Below are positions 25,466 through 35,839 of a DNA stretch of 51,949 nucleotides, in pieces (the stretch's first letter is position 1; every line of letters begins with the position of its first letter). Position numbers and translations under genes: made by a program. The notes under the pieces were generated by a model, which was given only the letters and a program-made list of their open reading frames with translations, was not told where the DNA came from and searched no databases. The DNA lies in contig NZ_SEUI01000008.1 of the NCBI RefSeq assembly GCF_008370255.1, positions 62,562 to 114,510 of the forward strand. The letters run 5' to 3'. The stretch is from Pseudoalteromonas sp. FUC4 (lineage in GTDB: Bacteria > Pseudomonadota > Gammaproteobacteria > Enterobacterales > Alteromonadaceae).

Positions 25466-27307
25466 ATGACACATATTCTGATAACTCGGCCCGAAGGAAA
25501 AGGCGCAGCCCTTGCACAGCAACTTGAGCAAGCGGGTTATCAGGCGTCTTTATTTCCGGTATTAAAAATAACGCATTTAACACCCTCCAGCACTGAGCTT
25601 AGTCCACTATTAAATGCAGATAAAATAATATTTATATCGCAAGATGCAGTCAGTGCACTTTCGCAATTAAAACCAGATATAAATACCAAAGCGCAGTTTT
25701 ATGCGGTTGGGCAACAAACAGCCGATGTTATATATGAGCAATTTGGTGTGCGCGCAGCAGTACCAAAGCAGTATGATTCAGAAGGGTTACTTGCGCTTAA
25801 ATCACTCGCCGAGGTGGATGGCTGTAATATAGTATTAGTTAAGGGCCAAGGTGGCCGCCCTGAGTTAGCTAAAACGCTCAAAGAGCGCGGTGCTTTTTTA
25901 AATAATTGTGTTGTGTACAAACGTGAACCCACAGAGAGTATCACCCCTAACTGGACAGACCACTGGAAAAGTCAGAATGTACACGGTATAGTCATAACAA
26001 GTAATGCAGCAGTTGATGCTATATTTAAAAGCCTTACTGCACACCAACTACAATGGTTACAACAGTGCCGATTTTATGTTGCTAGCGAGCGTATAGCCGC
26101 TTATTTAAAGCTGCAACAGGTAAGTTCGGCTAATATACACATTGCAGCAGGGGCTAGCGATAATGCTATGTTTACCTGCATAAATCAGCAAGGTAGCAAC
26201 ATGAGCGAACAGTCAAAGCCAGTAACGGCAGAAAAAGCCACCCCAACAATAGCTAACACGACCTCTGCTAAATCAACTAAGCAAGAGCCTACAGCTACAA
26301 AAAATACGGCAGACAAAAGTAAACAAAAAATAAGTAAGGTTGCAGTACTTGCGCTTCTTATTTCGTTAATTGTGGCCTCTGGTGTTGGATACGAGTTTTA
26401 TCAAAAATTAAATGCTGGTAAGGCGCAAAACCTAGCCGTTAATGAGTTAAGCGAGCAAAATAAGTTACTCACCCAGGAGCTGAAAGCACTTAAATCGGCG
26501 CAATCTAATTTGCAACAAGCGCTGTTTAATAGTGAAGAAAAAGTTGCCGCAGCCCTAAATGAAAGTGCAGTTCAAAATCAGCAAGAACTAAAAGCGGCTT
26601 TGCAAAAGGCGCAGCAACAAGGCTCATCGTTAAACCCGCAAGAAGTAACCAGCTTACAGCGTATGGCTGAGTTTAAACTATGGGCTGAAAAAGACTACCA
26701 AGGCACTAGTGCTGTTTTAAAACGCTTAGATGGATTACTTAGTGAGCACCCAGGAACAGTTGAAGTTCGCCAAGCGATTATGCAAGATATACAAACACTT
26801 GATAGCCTTAAACCTGTTGCAACAGAGGCTATTTATTTACAGCTAAACAGTGTACTAAGCAGTATTGACGACTTAGTTTTTAATGCAGTTAATTTACCAG
26901 AAGAAGCAGCTGTAATAGATGAAAATGCTTTAAGTGGTGACGTGAGTGATTGGCAGCAAAACTTGAGTAATAGCTGGAATAAAATTGTGGATAGCTTTAT
27001 TACTATTCGTCAGCACGAGGGTGTTTCCATTGAGCCATTACTTACGGATCAAGAGCGCCATTTAATAAATCAACGAATCAAGCTTAATATAACTCAGGCA
27101 CAAGATGCACTTATGAGTAAGCAGGCGAGTATTTTCTTTAGCGCCTTAAGTGAAGCAAAACGTTTAGTTGGTGAGTACTTTAAGCAAGACGATGACACAA
27201 CTAAAACGGTACTTAAAGCGTTGTCTAAACTTGAAAAAGAGCAGCTTAACTTTAATCAAAAAGTAACCTTAAACAGTACACAAAAGGTTAAGGAGTGGGC
27301 GCAATGA
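25466..27307 (+). CDS. hemD: HemD-HemX fusion: uroporphyrinogen-III synthase joined to a HemX membrane protein
   Basis: One open frame of 613 residues carries two proteins that are separate in E. coli. Residues 1-240 are uroporphyrinogen-III synthase (ILITRPEGKGAALAQQLEQAGY at the start, VITSNAAVDAIF in the second lobe), which closes and inverts ring D of hydroxymethylbilane. Residues 246-613 are HemX: a Thr/Lys-rich linker, a membrane helix about 288-308, a coiled coil about 325-390 and a helical periplasmic domain. Met246 (ATG at 26201) is where a separate hemX would start, behind a weak GGTAGC, so a second product by internal initiation is possible. No stop interrupts the junction. I believe such fusions are annotated in related genomes. 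It lies between hemC (0 bp) and hemY (4-bp overlap). Confidence 0.93.
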   Translation: MTHILITRPEGKGAALAQQLEQAGYQASLFPVLKITHLTPSSTELSPLLNADKIIFISQDAVSALSQLKPDINTKAQFYAVGQQTADVIYEQFGVRAAVPKQYDSEGLLALKSLAEVDGCNIVLVKGQGGRPELAKTLKERGAFLNNCVVYKREPTESITPNWTDHWKSQNVHGIVITSNAAVDAIFKSLTAHQLQWLQQCRFYVASERIAAYLKLQQVSSANIHIAAGASDNAMFTCINQQGSNMSEQSKPVTAEKATPTIANTTSAKSTKQEPTATKNTADKSKQKISKVAVLALLISLIVASGVGYEFYQKLNAGKAQNLAVNELSEQNKLLTQELKALKSAQSNLQQALFNSEEKVAAALNESAVQNQQELKAALQKAQQQGSSLNPQEVTSLQRMAEFKLWAEKDYQGTSAVLKRLDGLLSEHPGTVEVRQAIMQDIQTLDSLKPVATEAIYLQLNSVLSSIDDLVFNAVNLPEEAAVIDENALSGDVSDWQQNLSNSWNKIVDSFITIRQHEGVSIEPLLTDQERHLINQRIKLNITQAQDALMSKQASIFFSALSEAKRLVGEYFKQDDDTTKTVLKALSKLEKEQLNFNQKVTLNSTQKVKEWAQ

Positions 27308-28413
27308 TAGGGCTAATTATTTTAATTGTAGCTATTGTTGTTGTACTAGCGGTTACTCCATTCGTTCTAGATGAAAAAGGTTATGTACTTATTTCATTTA
27401 ACAATACGACGATAGAAGGCACGATAGTATCGTTTTGTATAATGGCAGTCATTACCGCTGTTGTTTTATATTTAACATATAAGTTAATTCGTTATTTATT
27501 ATCGATTTATCATAATACTAAGCATGGCTTTTTTGCACGTAGCCAAGAGCGCAAACAAGCAGCTATTGAACAGGCGTTGTGGAGTGCTATTAATGATGAT
27601 TACGAGCATGTAGAACAGGCTTTATCGGGTAATAGCGTACCAGATAAGTTTGAAGATATTCGCTTAGCATTACTTGCAAAAGCAGCGCTTGCTAATAATC
27701 AAACAGATAAAGCACTTGAGCGTTTATTTGAAATAAGCCCAGAGCATCAATTAAAAGTGGCAAAACTTTGGCTCGCAAGTGGTGATAGCAGTGCAATTGA
27801 ATCGCAAATGCGCGCAAGTGCTGAAGCTAAAAAAGCGACTGCGCTTGAGCTGAAATTGTATGCAGAGGTATTAGTACAGCAACAACACTTTAGTGCGCTG
27901 GAAGACTTTTTGCCGCGTTTACTGCGCAAAAAAGTACTTACTGATGCACAGTGGACGCAGTTATTTAGTGCTTATTTTAATGCGTTAGATGCAGACAAGC
28001 TGAGTGAAAAATATAAACAGCTACCGAAAAAGCTGCAAGCTCATGCCCACACCGCATATTTAATGCAAATGGCGCAAGCAGGTCAATTGGCTGTTATTGA
28101 AAGTGACTTAATTAAGATGGTTAAGCACAATGAGCAACACTTAGAGCTTGCCAATATATTAAGTAAAGCAACAGCAGCCGATGCAGCTAAGTTGCAAATA
28201 AGCATTCAAGAACGGCTTAAGAAGGATGATTCAAATAATTCACTATTACTTGCGCTAGCTTGCCTTGCTAATGCTAAGGGTGATTATGACTTAGCAGCTA
28301 GAATTTTTGATAAAGCACTGAATAGTGAAAATAAAAAACAGTTCTCTGAACAAGCTGTGTTGAGTTATAAAAATAGTGCACAGGCAGAAAAGGCGCTCGT
28401 TTTATATCAATAA
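27304..28413 (+). CDS. hemY: HemY, TPR-containing inner-membrane protein of the haem cluster
   Basis: The product has 369 residues. The ATG overlaps the hemDX stop (ATGA) and has AAGGAG 8 bases upstream, so I prefer it to the in-frame GTG at 27295. Two membrane helices lie near 2-20 and 40-62, with the HemY motif GYVLISFNNTTIEGT between them. The rest is a tetratricopeptide-type helical domain (about 90-365). HemY proteins of this type are not protoporphyrinogen oxidases. They are thought to organise late haem synthesis at the membrane. Confidence 0.93.
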   Translation: MIGLIILIVAIVVVLAVTPFVLDEKGYVLISFNNTTIEGTIVSFCIMAVITAVVLYLTYKLIRYLLSIYHNTKHGFFARSQERKQAAIEQALWSAINDDYEHVEQALSGNSVPDKFEDIRLALLAKAALANNQTDKALERLFEISPEHQLKVAKLWLASGDSSAIESQMRASAEAKKATALELKLYAEVLVQQQHFSALEDFLPRLLRKKVLTDAQWTQLFSAYFNALDADKLSEKYKQLPKKLQAHAHTAYLMQMAQAGQLAVIESDLIKMVKHNEQHLELANILSKATAADAAKLQISIQERLKKDDSNNSLLLALACLANAKGDYDLAARIFDKALNSENKKQFSEQAVLSYKNSAQAEKALVLYQ

Positions 28414-28464
28414 ATGACTACACTATAACTACTTAGCATTTTTTGTAGTTCAGGAGCACAAGCT

Positions 28465-31152
28465 TTGAGAAAGTTTTTAATATTAACCCTTAGCTTGGCT
28501 TGTGCTTACTTCTTTACAGGATACTTTAGCAACTCACTTCTTTCTGTAGATGGCTATGCGGTCGCCTCCTGGCCGCCCTCAGGAATTGCTTTAGCCAGCT
28601 TTTTAATTTGGGGACGTAAGTCATTTATTGGCCTTATTATTGGGGCTTTTTGTACTAACTTAATTCACCTTGAACACACCGTAGATATTTTTCATTTTAT
28701 TGTGCTTTTACAAGCTATAGGCATTACTTTAGCCTCTGTTTTACAGGCTTGGATTGGCCGACAAATTATAGTGAATGTTATAAAAGCGCCGTTGGATTTA
28801 TCCTCTTTAAAACACAGTGTTCAAAGCTTAATAGTAGCGGGGCCAATATGTTGTGTTATTGCTGCAGGTGTAGGAACAAGTTTATTAGCATTGAATAATG
28901 TGATTCCGACCAATGCTATTTTTGATAACTTTATAGCATGGTGGATTGGCGACAGTATTGGCGTACTTATATTTACACCTTTAGTACTCGCCGCTTTTAA
29001 TTACACACAAGTACGCCACCGTATGTTGGTAATTTTACCCTCGCTATTAATTTACATACTGATCAGCGTTAGTTTTTATGGCGCTGCCAGTGTTAAAAAA
29101 GAAAAAGATATTCAAAAGCAAGAAGCCAAAATACTTTCTGTGCAAAATGCTATAAGCCAAAAGCTCGATGGTATTACTGCTCATTTAGGCTTATTAGCTA
29201 CGTTTTTTGCTAGTAGTAGTGACGTGGATTTTAAAGAGTTTAAACAATTTACTTCAAAGCAGTTGGACTACAGCCAAGAAATTCTAGCTTTTGAATGGAT
29301 ACCTTATATACCAGCAAATAAACTCGCAGATTTTGAGACACATGAAAATCCAGCCACAGGCAAACCTCTATATATAAAAGAAAAGTCACTAGATGGAGCT
29401 TGGCAACCTGCAGGTACGCGTAGTAATTACTTTCCAGTAAAGTACGTATATCCCTTAAAAGGTAATGAAGATGTTTTAGGGTTTGATTTAGCTTCTAGTA
29501 AAGTAAGAGGTGCAGCGCTTAGCAAAGCGAAAGAGCTTAATGAACTTGCACTAAGTGAGCCAATTAATTTGGTCCAAAATACAGCCGAACACGGTGTGCT
29601 TTTTTTATATCCTGTTTTTGGAGAGTCCTCTACCGAAGATGATTTTCAAGGCTTTGTGGCAGCGATTGTCAGCCTGAAACGCTTATCGCAAACACTATTA
29701 TTTGATCACAACAACTCAATTTCAGCTAGTTTTTTTGACACAACGATACCAGGGAAAAAGCAGGCAATTTATATTGCAGATACCGCTAATTCGCAAGCGC
29801 TATTTAAAGAATATCAATTGTTGATTGGCAAACGTATGTGGCAGGTTGAGTTATATGAGCCAATAGTTAGAACGTCTTGGTTAGTATATTGGCTTGCACA
29901 AATAGTAGGTATGTTGTTTGTGTGGTTACTGATTACATTTTTGATTTCAGTTACTGGTACAAACATACAAATTCGCGAACAAGTGGCTAAGCAAACGCAT
30001 ACATTACGCAAAGAAAAACAAAAAGCAGATGAAGCGAGTCATATAAAGGGGCAGTTTTTAGCAAATATGAGCCACGAAGTCCGTACCCCTATTAACGGTA
30101 TAAAAGGGCTGCATTATTTAGCGCTCCAGCAAAATGATTGGCAACAAGCTAGAAGTTACATAGAGCAAGCAGATGGGGCACTGGGTGTTTTACTGAGGGT
30201 ATTAAACGATGTGCTCGACTTTTCAAAAATGGAAGCAGGCAAGCTAGACTTAATGCAAGAGCCTATTAATGTAGCGAGTTTAGCGGATGAAATGCTTAAT
30301 TTACTTCAATTTGAGGCTGATATTAAATCAATAAAGTTAAGTCTCGATTTTGATAAAACATCAAATTTGGTCATCAATACCGATCCAATCCGCTTAAAAC
30401 AAGTGCTGCTGAACCTGCTCAATAATGCGGTTAAATTTACAGGGGAAGGTGAAATCACTCTGAAAATTTGGCAGTCGAAAAAAATGACTTATTTTAGTAT
30501 TAACGATACGGGTATTGGTATAAGTAGCGAAGCACAAAAACAATTGTTTAAACCGTTTGCGCAAGCTGATAGCTCAACCTCACGCCAATATGGTGGTACC
30601 GGCTTAGGATTAAGTATTTGCAGAAAACTAGTTGAGTTAATGGGTGGTGCAATTGATTTAGTTAGTTATGAAGGTAAAGGCTCTACATTTACATTTAGTT
30701 TGCCGCTAATATCGCCTTTACCAAAGGCAGAGCAAATTCAGCAGCAATACAACGAAATAGACGTAAGTACATTATCATTTACAGGCTATAAATTACTTTT
30801 AGTAGAAGATAATCCACTTAATCAGCATGTTGCTAATGCTATTTTAAAAACGAAAGGCTGTATTGCCGACATTGCTAACGATGGTTTTGAGGCCATAGAA
30901 AAGCTAGCCGAAAATAGCTACGACATTGTTCTTATGGATATTCAAATGCCAAAAATGGATGGACTCAAAGCAACAAAAGTAATTCGTCGTGATTTAGAGT
31001 TAATTGATTTACCCATAATAGGGCTATCGGCGAACGCCCATGACGAGGACGTTAATAAGGCACTAGCCTGTGGAATGAATGGTTATATTACCAAACCTAT
31101 TGATGCAAATACGCTTTTTAAAACTCTTTGGCATCACTTATCAGGAAAATAA
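28465..31152 (+). CDS. MASE1/CHASE hybrid sensor histidine kinase
   Basis: The product has 895 residues starting at a TTG codon. The CAGGAG box 8 bases upstream and the immediate MASE1 membrane domain support this start. Residues 1-215 hold about seven or eight helices with the MASE1 motif VASWPPSGIALASFLIWGRK. A CHASE domain spans about 250-440 (YPLKGNEDVLGFD), with a helix near 475-500. HisKA carries His537 in SHEVRTPINGIKG, and HATPase_c spans about 640-750 (NDTGIGI, GGTGLGLSI). A receiver at about 778-890 has Asp825 in LMDIQMPKMDG and the Lys of YITKP. No Hpt domain is present. It shares the CHASE-plus-hybrid layout with the kinase at 539-3901. The signal is unknown. Confidence 0.92.
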   Translation: MRKFLILTLSLACAYFFTGYFSNSLLSVDGYAVASWPPSGIALASFLIWGRKSFIGLIIGAFCTNLIHLEHTVDIFHFIVLLQAIGITLASVLQAWIGRQIIVNVIKAPLDLSSLKHSVQSLIVAGPICCVIAAGVGTSLLALNNVIPTNAIFDNFIAWWIGDSIGVLIFTPLVLAAFNYTQVRHRMLVILPSLLIYILISVSFYGAASVKKEKDIQKQEAKILSVQNAISQKLDGITAHLGLLATFFASSSDVDFKEFKQFTSKQLDYSQEILAFEWIPYIPANKLADFETHENPATGKPLYIKEKSLDGAWQPAGTRSNYFPVKYVYPLKGNEDVLGFDLASSKVRGAALSKAKELNELALSEPINLVQNTAEHGVLFLYPVFGESSTEDDFQGFVAAIVSLKRLSQTLLFDHNNSISASFFDTTIPGKKQAIYIADTANSQALFKEYQLLIGKRMWQVELYEPIVRTSWLVYWLAQIVGMLFVWLLITFLISVTGTNIQIREQVAKQTHTLRKEKQKADEASHIKGQFLANMSHEVRTPINGIKGLHYLALQQNDWQQARSYIEQADGALGVLLRVLNDVLDFSKMEAGKLDLMQEPINVASLADEMLNLLQFEADIKSIKLSLDFDKTSNLVINTDPIRLKQVLLNLLNNAVKFTGEGEITLKIWQSKKMTYFSINDTGIGISSEAQKQLFKPFAQADSSTSRQYGGTGLGLSICRKLVELMGGAIDLVSYEGKGSTFTFSLPLISPLPKAEQIQQQYNEIDVSTLSFTGYKLLLVEDNPLNQHVANAILKTKGCIADIANDGFEAIEKLAENSYDIVLMDIQMPKMDGLKATKVIRRDLELIDLPIIGLSANAHDEDVNKALACGMNGYITKPIDANTLFKTLWHHLSGK

Positions 31153-31279
31153 GCTGTATCATTTTTTTGCACAAAAAGCAGACATATGACCGCTAAAACT
31201 TACCGCAAATCATATAGACTTGAAAAATAACTGTATCTGCGTATCATGCGCGCAAATTTAACTAAACTGGGTTGCTATT

Positions 31280-32281
31280 ATGATCAATAGAAAATTACCT
31301 TTGCTAGATATTCACCGCCATTTAGACGGTAATGTACGTGCGCAAACCATATTAGAACTTGGTCGACAGTTTAATATAGAGCTACCTGCAGATAACGTTG
31401 AAGCATTAATCCCTCATGTTCAAGTTATTGATCCTGAACCAAACCTCATGGCTTTTTTACAAAAGTTAGATTGGGGAGTTACTGTGCTTGGCGACTACGA
31501 TGCGTGTAGACGTATCGCAATTGAAAACATTGAAGATGCACAAGCACAAGGTCTTGATTATGTGGAGCTTCGATTTAGCCCTTACTACATGGCACAAAGC
31601 CAAGGTTTACACCCAGAAGGCGTTGTAGAGGCAGTTGTTGATGGTATTAAATCAGCAACAAAAGGTGCAAATATAAAAGCTAACTTGATTGGTATTTTAT
31701 CGCGTACTTATGGCGTAAAAACGTGTCAAAAAGAGCTTGATGCATTACTCGCATTTAAAAATGATTTAGTTGCTGTTGATTTAGCCGGTGACGAAATTGG
31801 CTTCCCGGGTGAGTTATTTGTAGAGCACTTTAAACAAGTACGAAATGCGTATTTAGCTTCGACTGTCCATGCTGGAGAAGCACTTGGTGCTCCAAGTATT
31901 TGGCAAGCAATTAATGAGTTGGGTGCGAGCAGAATAGGGCATGGCGTTAAAGCAATTGAAGATCCAAAACTAATGGATTATTTACGCGATAACCGTATTG
32001 GTATTGAGTCATGCTTAACAAGTAATATTCAAACCAGTACAGTAAACGATTTAACTAAGCACCCACTTAAACAGTTTTTAGATCATGGTATTTTAGCGTG
32101 TATTAATACTGATGATCCTGCGGTTGAAGGTATTGAAATTGAGTATGAATATACCGTTGCTGCACCTAAAGCTGGCTTATCTCAAGCTGATATGGAAAAA
32201 GCTCAAAAAAATGCGTTAGAAATAGCATTTTTAAGCGATGGCGATAAAAAAGAACTTTTAGCACTCGTTAGCGCACGTTAA
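31280..32281 (+). CDS. add: Adenosine deaminase
   Basis: The 333-residue zinc enzyme converts adenosine (and deoxyadenosine) to inosine in purine salvage. Zinc ligands His12 and His14 lie in [11 protein letters not shown]. The catalytic His-x-Gly-Glu is in [12 protein letters not shown], and further metal and substrate residues are in RIGHGV and INTDDPAV. The length and LKFF-free C-terminus match the E. coli type. Monocistronic, ending in a strong bidirectional terminator. Confidence 0.96.
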   Translation: MINRKLPLLDIHRHLDGNVRAQTILELGRQFNIELPADNVEALIPHVQVIDPEPNLMAFLQKLDWGVTVLGDYDACRRIAIENIEDAQAQGLDYVELRFSPYYMAQSQGLHPEGVVEAVVDGIKSATKGANIKANLIGILSRTYGVKTCQKELDALLAFKNDLVAVDLAGDEIGFPGELFVEHFKQVRNAYLASTVHAGEALGAPSIWQAINELGASRIGHGVKAIEDPKLMDYLRDNRIGIESCLTSNIQTSTVNDLTKHPLKQFLDHGILACINTDDPAVEGIEIEYEYTVAAPKAGLSQADMEKAQKNALEIAFLSDGDKKELLALVSAR

Positions 32282-32293
32282 TTTAAGAGCATT

Positions 32294-32324
32294 AAAAATG
32301 CCGCTTTATATAAGCGGCATTTTT
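32294..32324. terminator. Bidirectional terminator between add and the CBS gene
   Basis: The near-palindrome AAAAATGCCGCTT-TATAT-AAGCGGCATTTTT has a 13-bp stem with A and T tracts on both sides. It should serve the convergent add and CBS-domain genes. Confidence 0.92.
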
Positions 32325-32335
32325 GTATCTGCAAT

Positions 32336-32746
32336 TTAGTGTGTTTGGCAGCTTATGTAATTATCGTAAAGCGCTTTAAGTACGTCTGCTCGGCTGATCA
32401 TACCGATTACTTTAACACCCTCTACAACAGGGTAGTTTTTTGGTTTACCAGGCTGCATCTGCTGTGCAAGCTCAATAATGTTGGTATCGCCGCTAACGGT
32501 CACTACCTCTGTTTGCATAAGCTGCGATACTTTAACCATCCCATCACAAAAATAACTGCTTTGCGTAAGTGGTTTTAACAGCTCTTGCTCTGATATAAAT
32601 CCAACTAAGCATTTATCTTTATCAAATACTGGTGCGCCAAGTAGTTTAAATTTTTGTAATTCTGCTATGGCTGTCGTCATTTCTGTATCTGGTGTGATAT
32701 TTGGCAACTTGCGTTGCATAAAATCTTTTACTTTTGTATTTAGCAT
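32336..32746 (-). CDS. CBS-domain pair protein
   Basis: From the ATG at 32746 (GGGAGAGA box upstream) the product has 136 residues. Two CBS motifs fill the chain: about 5-60 (VKDFMQRKLPNITPDTEMTTA, LVGFISEQELLKPL) and about 70-130 (VSQLMQTEVVTVSGDTNII, VKVIGMISRADVLKALY). CBS pairs usually bind adenine nucleotides and regulate a partner, but no partner domain or neighbour is evident. The frame is open 10 codons further upstream without a better start. Confidence 0.88.
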   Translation of the reverse strand: MLNTKVKDFMQRKLPNITPDTEMTTAIAELQKFKLLGAPVFDKDKCLVGFISEQELLKPLTQSSYFCDGMVKVSQLMQTEVVTVSGDTNIIELAQQMQPGKPKNYPVVEGVKVIGMISRADVLKALYDNYISCQTH

Positions 32747-32861
32747 TTGGGTCTCTCCCGCTGATGTTCTATACAAAGTATGGTTTATAGATAGGGATTT
32801 AGGAAATTGTTTATATTGATGGAGTTGATAGGTTTTAACTATTAAATATTTGTTGTTATAA

Positions 32862-32892
32862 AAATAAAGGCACCGATTAGGTGCCTTTATTT
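32862..32892 (-). terminator. Terminator after fre
   Basis: A 13-bp perfect stem AAATAAAGGCACC / GGTGCCTTTATTT with a 5-base loop lies 21 bp beyond the fre stop codon. On the minus strand the T tract continues (TTTATTTTTAT). Confidence 0.9.
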
Positions 32893-32913
32893 ATAACTGA
32901 AAGTAAATTTCAA

Positions 32914-33627
32914 TTATTTGATAAATGCGAATGCATCTGCGTACATGTTTTCACGAATTGCACCATGAGTAATAAAGTCATCACGGACAATACCTATCAT
33001 GTCAAAACGACCTGCCATATAAATATCGTATGGTTCTAGTGACACAATATCTTGCATTACTGCTTTGTGTACATAGCCAGTGTGTCCTTGCCAATTAGCA
33101 GATGGATTTTCTACTACAGGAATAAACTTAAAGTTCTCATGGCTATCTGCCCATGCTTGCATTTCTGTGTGTGCGTATAAAGCAGATTCTTCTTTTACGC
33201 CCCAGTAAAACAATACAGGACGGTCGCATTTTATTTCAGCTAAATGATCAGCCATTGATTTTGCGTATGAAAAACCAGTACCACCGGCAAGTAAAATAAT
33301 AGGGCGCTCACATTGCAGGCGCAACTGTGAAATACCCAGGCCAGCTTCAATGTCTACTAACTGCCCTGTGGTATGGGCGTTTCGTAAATGCTCTAACGAT
33401 TGCATTGCATACGAATCGGCACCTGAGGCGCCAATATGCAGTTCTATTGCATCGCACTGTGAAGGGCGACTAGCTATAGAAAAAGCACGTTTGTCTTTTT
33501 CGCCTAATACGAGTTGCATGTATTGGCCAGCTTCAAAGGTCACCGGTTGTTGTGGCTTTAAAATTACTTTATGAACAAATTCTGTAAGTGGGCTGATAGC
33601 TACAACTTCAGCTTTTAATGTTTGCAT
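32914..33627 (-). CDS. fre: NAD(P)H-flavin reductase Fre
   Basis: The 237-residue enzyme, close to the 233 of E. coli Fre, reduces free riboflavin, FMN and FAD with NAD(P)H. The N-terminal FAD-type barrel contains FEAGQYMQLVLGEKDKRAFSIASRP (the RxxS flavin-contact motif). The C-terminal NAD(P)-binding half contains PIILLAGGTGFSYAKSMADH and ends YADAFAFIK. It has no Fe-S domain. It follows ubiD by 109 bp on the same strand, the order also seen in E. coli (ubiD-fre). Confidence 0.95.
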   Translation of the reverse strand: MQTLKAEVVAISPLTEFVHKVILKPQQPVTFEAGQYMQLVLGEKDKRAFSIASRPSQCDAIELHIGASGADSYAMQSLEHLRNAHTTGQLVDIEAGLGISQLRLQCERPIILLAGGTGFSYAKSMADHLAEIKCDRPVLFYWGVKEESALYAHTEMQAWADSHENFKFIPVVENPSANWQGHTGYVHKAVMQDIVSLEPYDIYMAGRFDMIGIVRDDFITHGAIRENMYADAFAFIK

Positions 33628-33736
33628 TTTTTACCTTTTAGCAGCGCTTGTAACAGCAGATACGCAATCGAATAGCTCGATTCTAGCATATCTGCAGGGT
33701 TATTTTATAGCCTGATATGTACTTACATATAAACAC

Positions 33737-35203
33737 TTAAACAATATTAAGGCTTTCCCAAATATCATCTACGCGGTCTTTGGTGTCTTTATCCATAACA
33801 ATAGGCTCGCCCCATTCGCGGGTGGTTTCGCCAGGCCATTTATTGGTAGCATCCATTCCCATTTTTGAACCAAGACCTGAGACTGGTGATGCAAAATCGA
33901 GATAATCAATAGGTGTGTTTTCTATTAATGTTGTATCACGCGCCGGATCCATTCGGGTTGTTATAGCCCAAATAACATCTTCCCAATCGCGGGCGTTAAC
34001 ATCGTCATCGCAGACGATTACAAATTTGGTGTACATAAACTGACGTAAGAACGACCAAACTCCCATCATCACGCGCTTAGCATGGCCTGGATATTGTTTT
34101 TTCATTGTTACAATCGCCATACGATATGAGCACCCTTCAGGCGGAAGGTAAAAGTCGACAATTTCAGGGAATTGCTTTTGTAGTATCGGCACAAACACTT
34201 CATTAAGTGCCACACCTAAAATAGCAGGCTCATCAGGCGGACGGCCAGTAAATGTGCTGTGATAAATAGGATCTTTACGATGCGTTAAGTGAGTAACCGT
34301 CATTACTGGAAAGTCATCGACTTCATTATAGTAACCGGTATGGTCACCATAAGGGCCTTCTGGCGCCATTTCACCAGGCATTATGTAACCTTCAAGTACT
34401 ATTTCTGCACTGGCAGGGACTTGTAGGTCATTTGAAATAGATTTTACAACTTCGGTTCTGCTGCCACGTAATAAGCCAGCGAATGCATATTCGCTTAGAG
34501 TGTCAGGTACAGGCGTTACGGCACCTAATATAGTGGCAGGATCGGCACCTAATGCTACCGATACAGGGTAGGGTTGCCCTGGGTTTTCTTTACACCATTC
34601 TTGAAAATCAAGCGCGCCACCACGATGTGACAACCAGCGCATAATTATTTTATTTTTGCCTAATAATTGTTGGCGATAAATACCTAAATTTTGGCGCTTT
34701 TTATAAGGCCCTTTGGTAACTGTAAGGCCCCAAGTAATTAATGGTGCTGCATCACCTGGCCAGCAATGTTGAATAGGTAATTTAGTTAAATCTACATCAT
34801 CACCTTCTAAAACTACTTGTTGGCAAGGCGCTTTTTTAACTTCTTTTGCAGGCATATTAAGCACTTGCTTAAAAATAGGTATAGCGCCTAGAGCTTCTTT
34901 AATACCCTTTGGTGGATCAGGTTCTTTTAAAAAAGCGAGTAGCTTGCCCACTTCGCGAAGCTCGCTAACATCTGTTTGGCCCATGCCCATTGCTACGCGT
35001 TTTGGTGTACCAAATAAGTTGGTAAGCACCGGCATATCGTAGCCTTTTGGGTTTTCAAATAATAACGCAGGGCCTTTTGCACGTAAGGTGCGATCAGATA
35101 TTTCGGTCATTTCAAGATACGGGTCGATTTCTTGGGTGATACGTTTAAGTTCGCCTTTTTTTTCAAGCAAATCGATAAAATCACGTAGATCTTTATATTT
35201 CAT
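33737..35203 (-). CDS. ubiD: UbiD, 3-octaprenyl-4-hydroxybenzoate decarboxylase
   Basis: The 488-residue enzyme of ubiquinone synthesis uses prenylated FMN made by UbiX. It starts [22 protein letters not shown]. Family blocks include [26 protein letters not shown], the prFMN-binding [21 protein letters not shown] and [13 protein letters not shown], and [22 protein letters not shown] near the end. Length and sequence match the E. coli UbiD type and not the phenolic-acid decarboxylases. The 210 bp upstream (35204-35413) shows nothing recognisable. Confidence 0.96.
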   Translation of the reverse strand: MKYKDLRDFIDLLEKKGELKRITQEIDPYLEMTEISDRTLRAKGPALLFENPKGYDMPVLTNLFGTPKRVAMGMGQTDVSELREVGKLLAFLKEPDPPKGIKEALGAIPIFKQVLNMPAKEVKKAPCQQVVLEGDDVDLTKLPIQHCWPGDAAPLITWGLTVTKGPYKKRQNLGIYRQQLLGKNKIIMRWLSHRGGALDFQEWCKENPGQPYPVSVALGADPATILGAVTPVPDTLSEYAFAGLLRGSRTEVVKSISNDLQVPASAEIVLEGYIMPGEMAPEGPYGDHTGYYNEVDDFPVMTVTHLTHRKDPIYHSTFTGRPPDEPAILGVALNEVFVPILQKQFPEIVDFYLPPEGCSYRMAIVTMKKQYPGHAKRVMMGVWSFLRQFMYTKFVIVCDDDVNARDWEDVIWAITTRMDPARDTTLIENTPIDYLDFASPVSGLGSKMGMDATNKWPGETTREWGEPIVMDKDTKDRVDDIWESLNIV

Positions 35204-35413
35204 TGTGGGCCGCTATTAAGCAAAAGAGTTAAAGTATTATACCCAGTTCATGCAAGGCAAGTCATTATTTGCACTCAAAACTTAGAGTACCCTCAATACA
35301 GTTACAATATATATGAGTTAATTAGTTTTTAACTTTGCTTTATAGGGTGGTTATACTTCTCAGTACGCTCTATTACTTTAATTAGTTCAGCATTGAATCG
35401 AATATATTGTTTT

Positions 35414-35695
35414 TTACTCTGTAACGCATTGGTATTTTTTTCCTGCAATTATTAGCATTGCGTTGTTACCTTTCCCCCAAAATAAAACATCTTCATTTAT
35501 ATATTTATTACCCGATGCACTTCTTTCTCGATTAAGTAAATAAGTATGATTATTGAAAGTAAGCTCAGCATTGCTCTGATTAATAACATTGAGATTTACA
35601 GTGCTTTTGTCACATAAGTAGGTGGTACTTATTTGCGGGTCGTTACATGCCGTTAAGCTAAGTAAACCGGCCACTATAGACAAATATACTTTCAT
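35414..35695 (-). CDS. MliC-like lipoprotein (C-type lysozyme inhibitor family)
   Basis: From the second of two adjacent ATG codons, placed best behind GGAGG, this is a 93-residue lipoprotein with signal MKVYLSIVAGLLSLTAC and lipidated Cys. The mature part has the MliC/PliC pattern: a Cys in TTYLCDKS, the YLLNRERSASGNKYINEDVLFWGKGNNAML segment, and a C-terminal Cys in KYQCVTE that would form the disulfide. MliC proteins inhibit C-type lysozymes in the periplasm, protecting peptidoglycan from host or grazer enzymes. The frame is open 25 codons upstream but that part lacks a signal. Confidence 0.85.
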   Translation of the reverse strand: MKVYLSIVAGLLSLTACNDPQISTTYLCDKSTVNLNVINQSNAELTFNNHTYLLNRERSASGNKYINEDVLFWGKGNNAMLIIAGKKYQCVTE

Positions 35696-35839
35696 CATTC
35701 CTCCATTTACTTTTAAGCCACTGCTTTTAGATGACTTATCTATTTTGTTTATATGAGAATAACAAAGCAAAATTAACCGTTGGTGAAAATTACGCTTTAC
35801 GTTATGTTTATAGCAATATTTTTTGAGCTGGGAAGCTTT

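Noticed and set aside
33656..33695. Imperfect hairpin between ubiD and fre as a regulatory RNA
   Set aside because: The stem has a central mismatch, no T tail and no link to a start codon or ribosome binding site; too little to call.
35204..35413. Possible small gene in the gap upstream of ubiD
   Set aside because: No frame with a start, ribosome binding site and reasonable length on either strand; no terminator or repeat seen.
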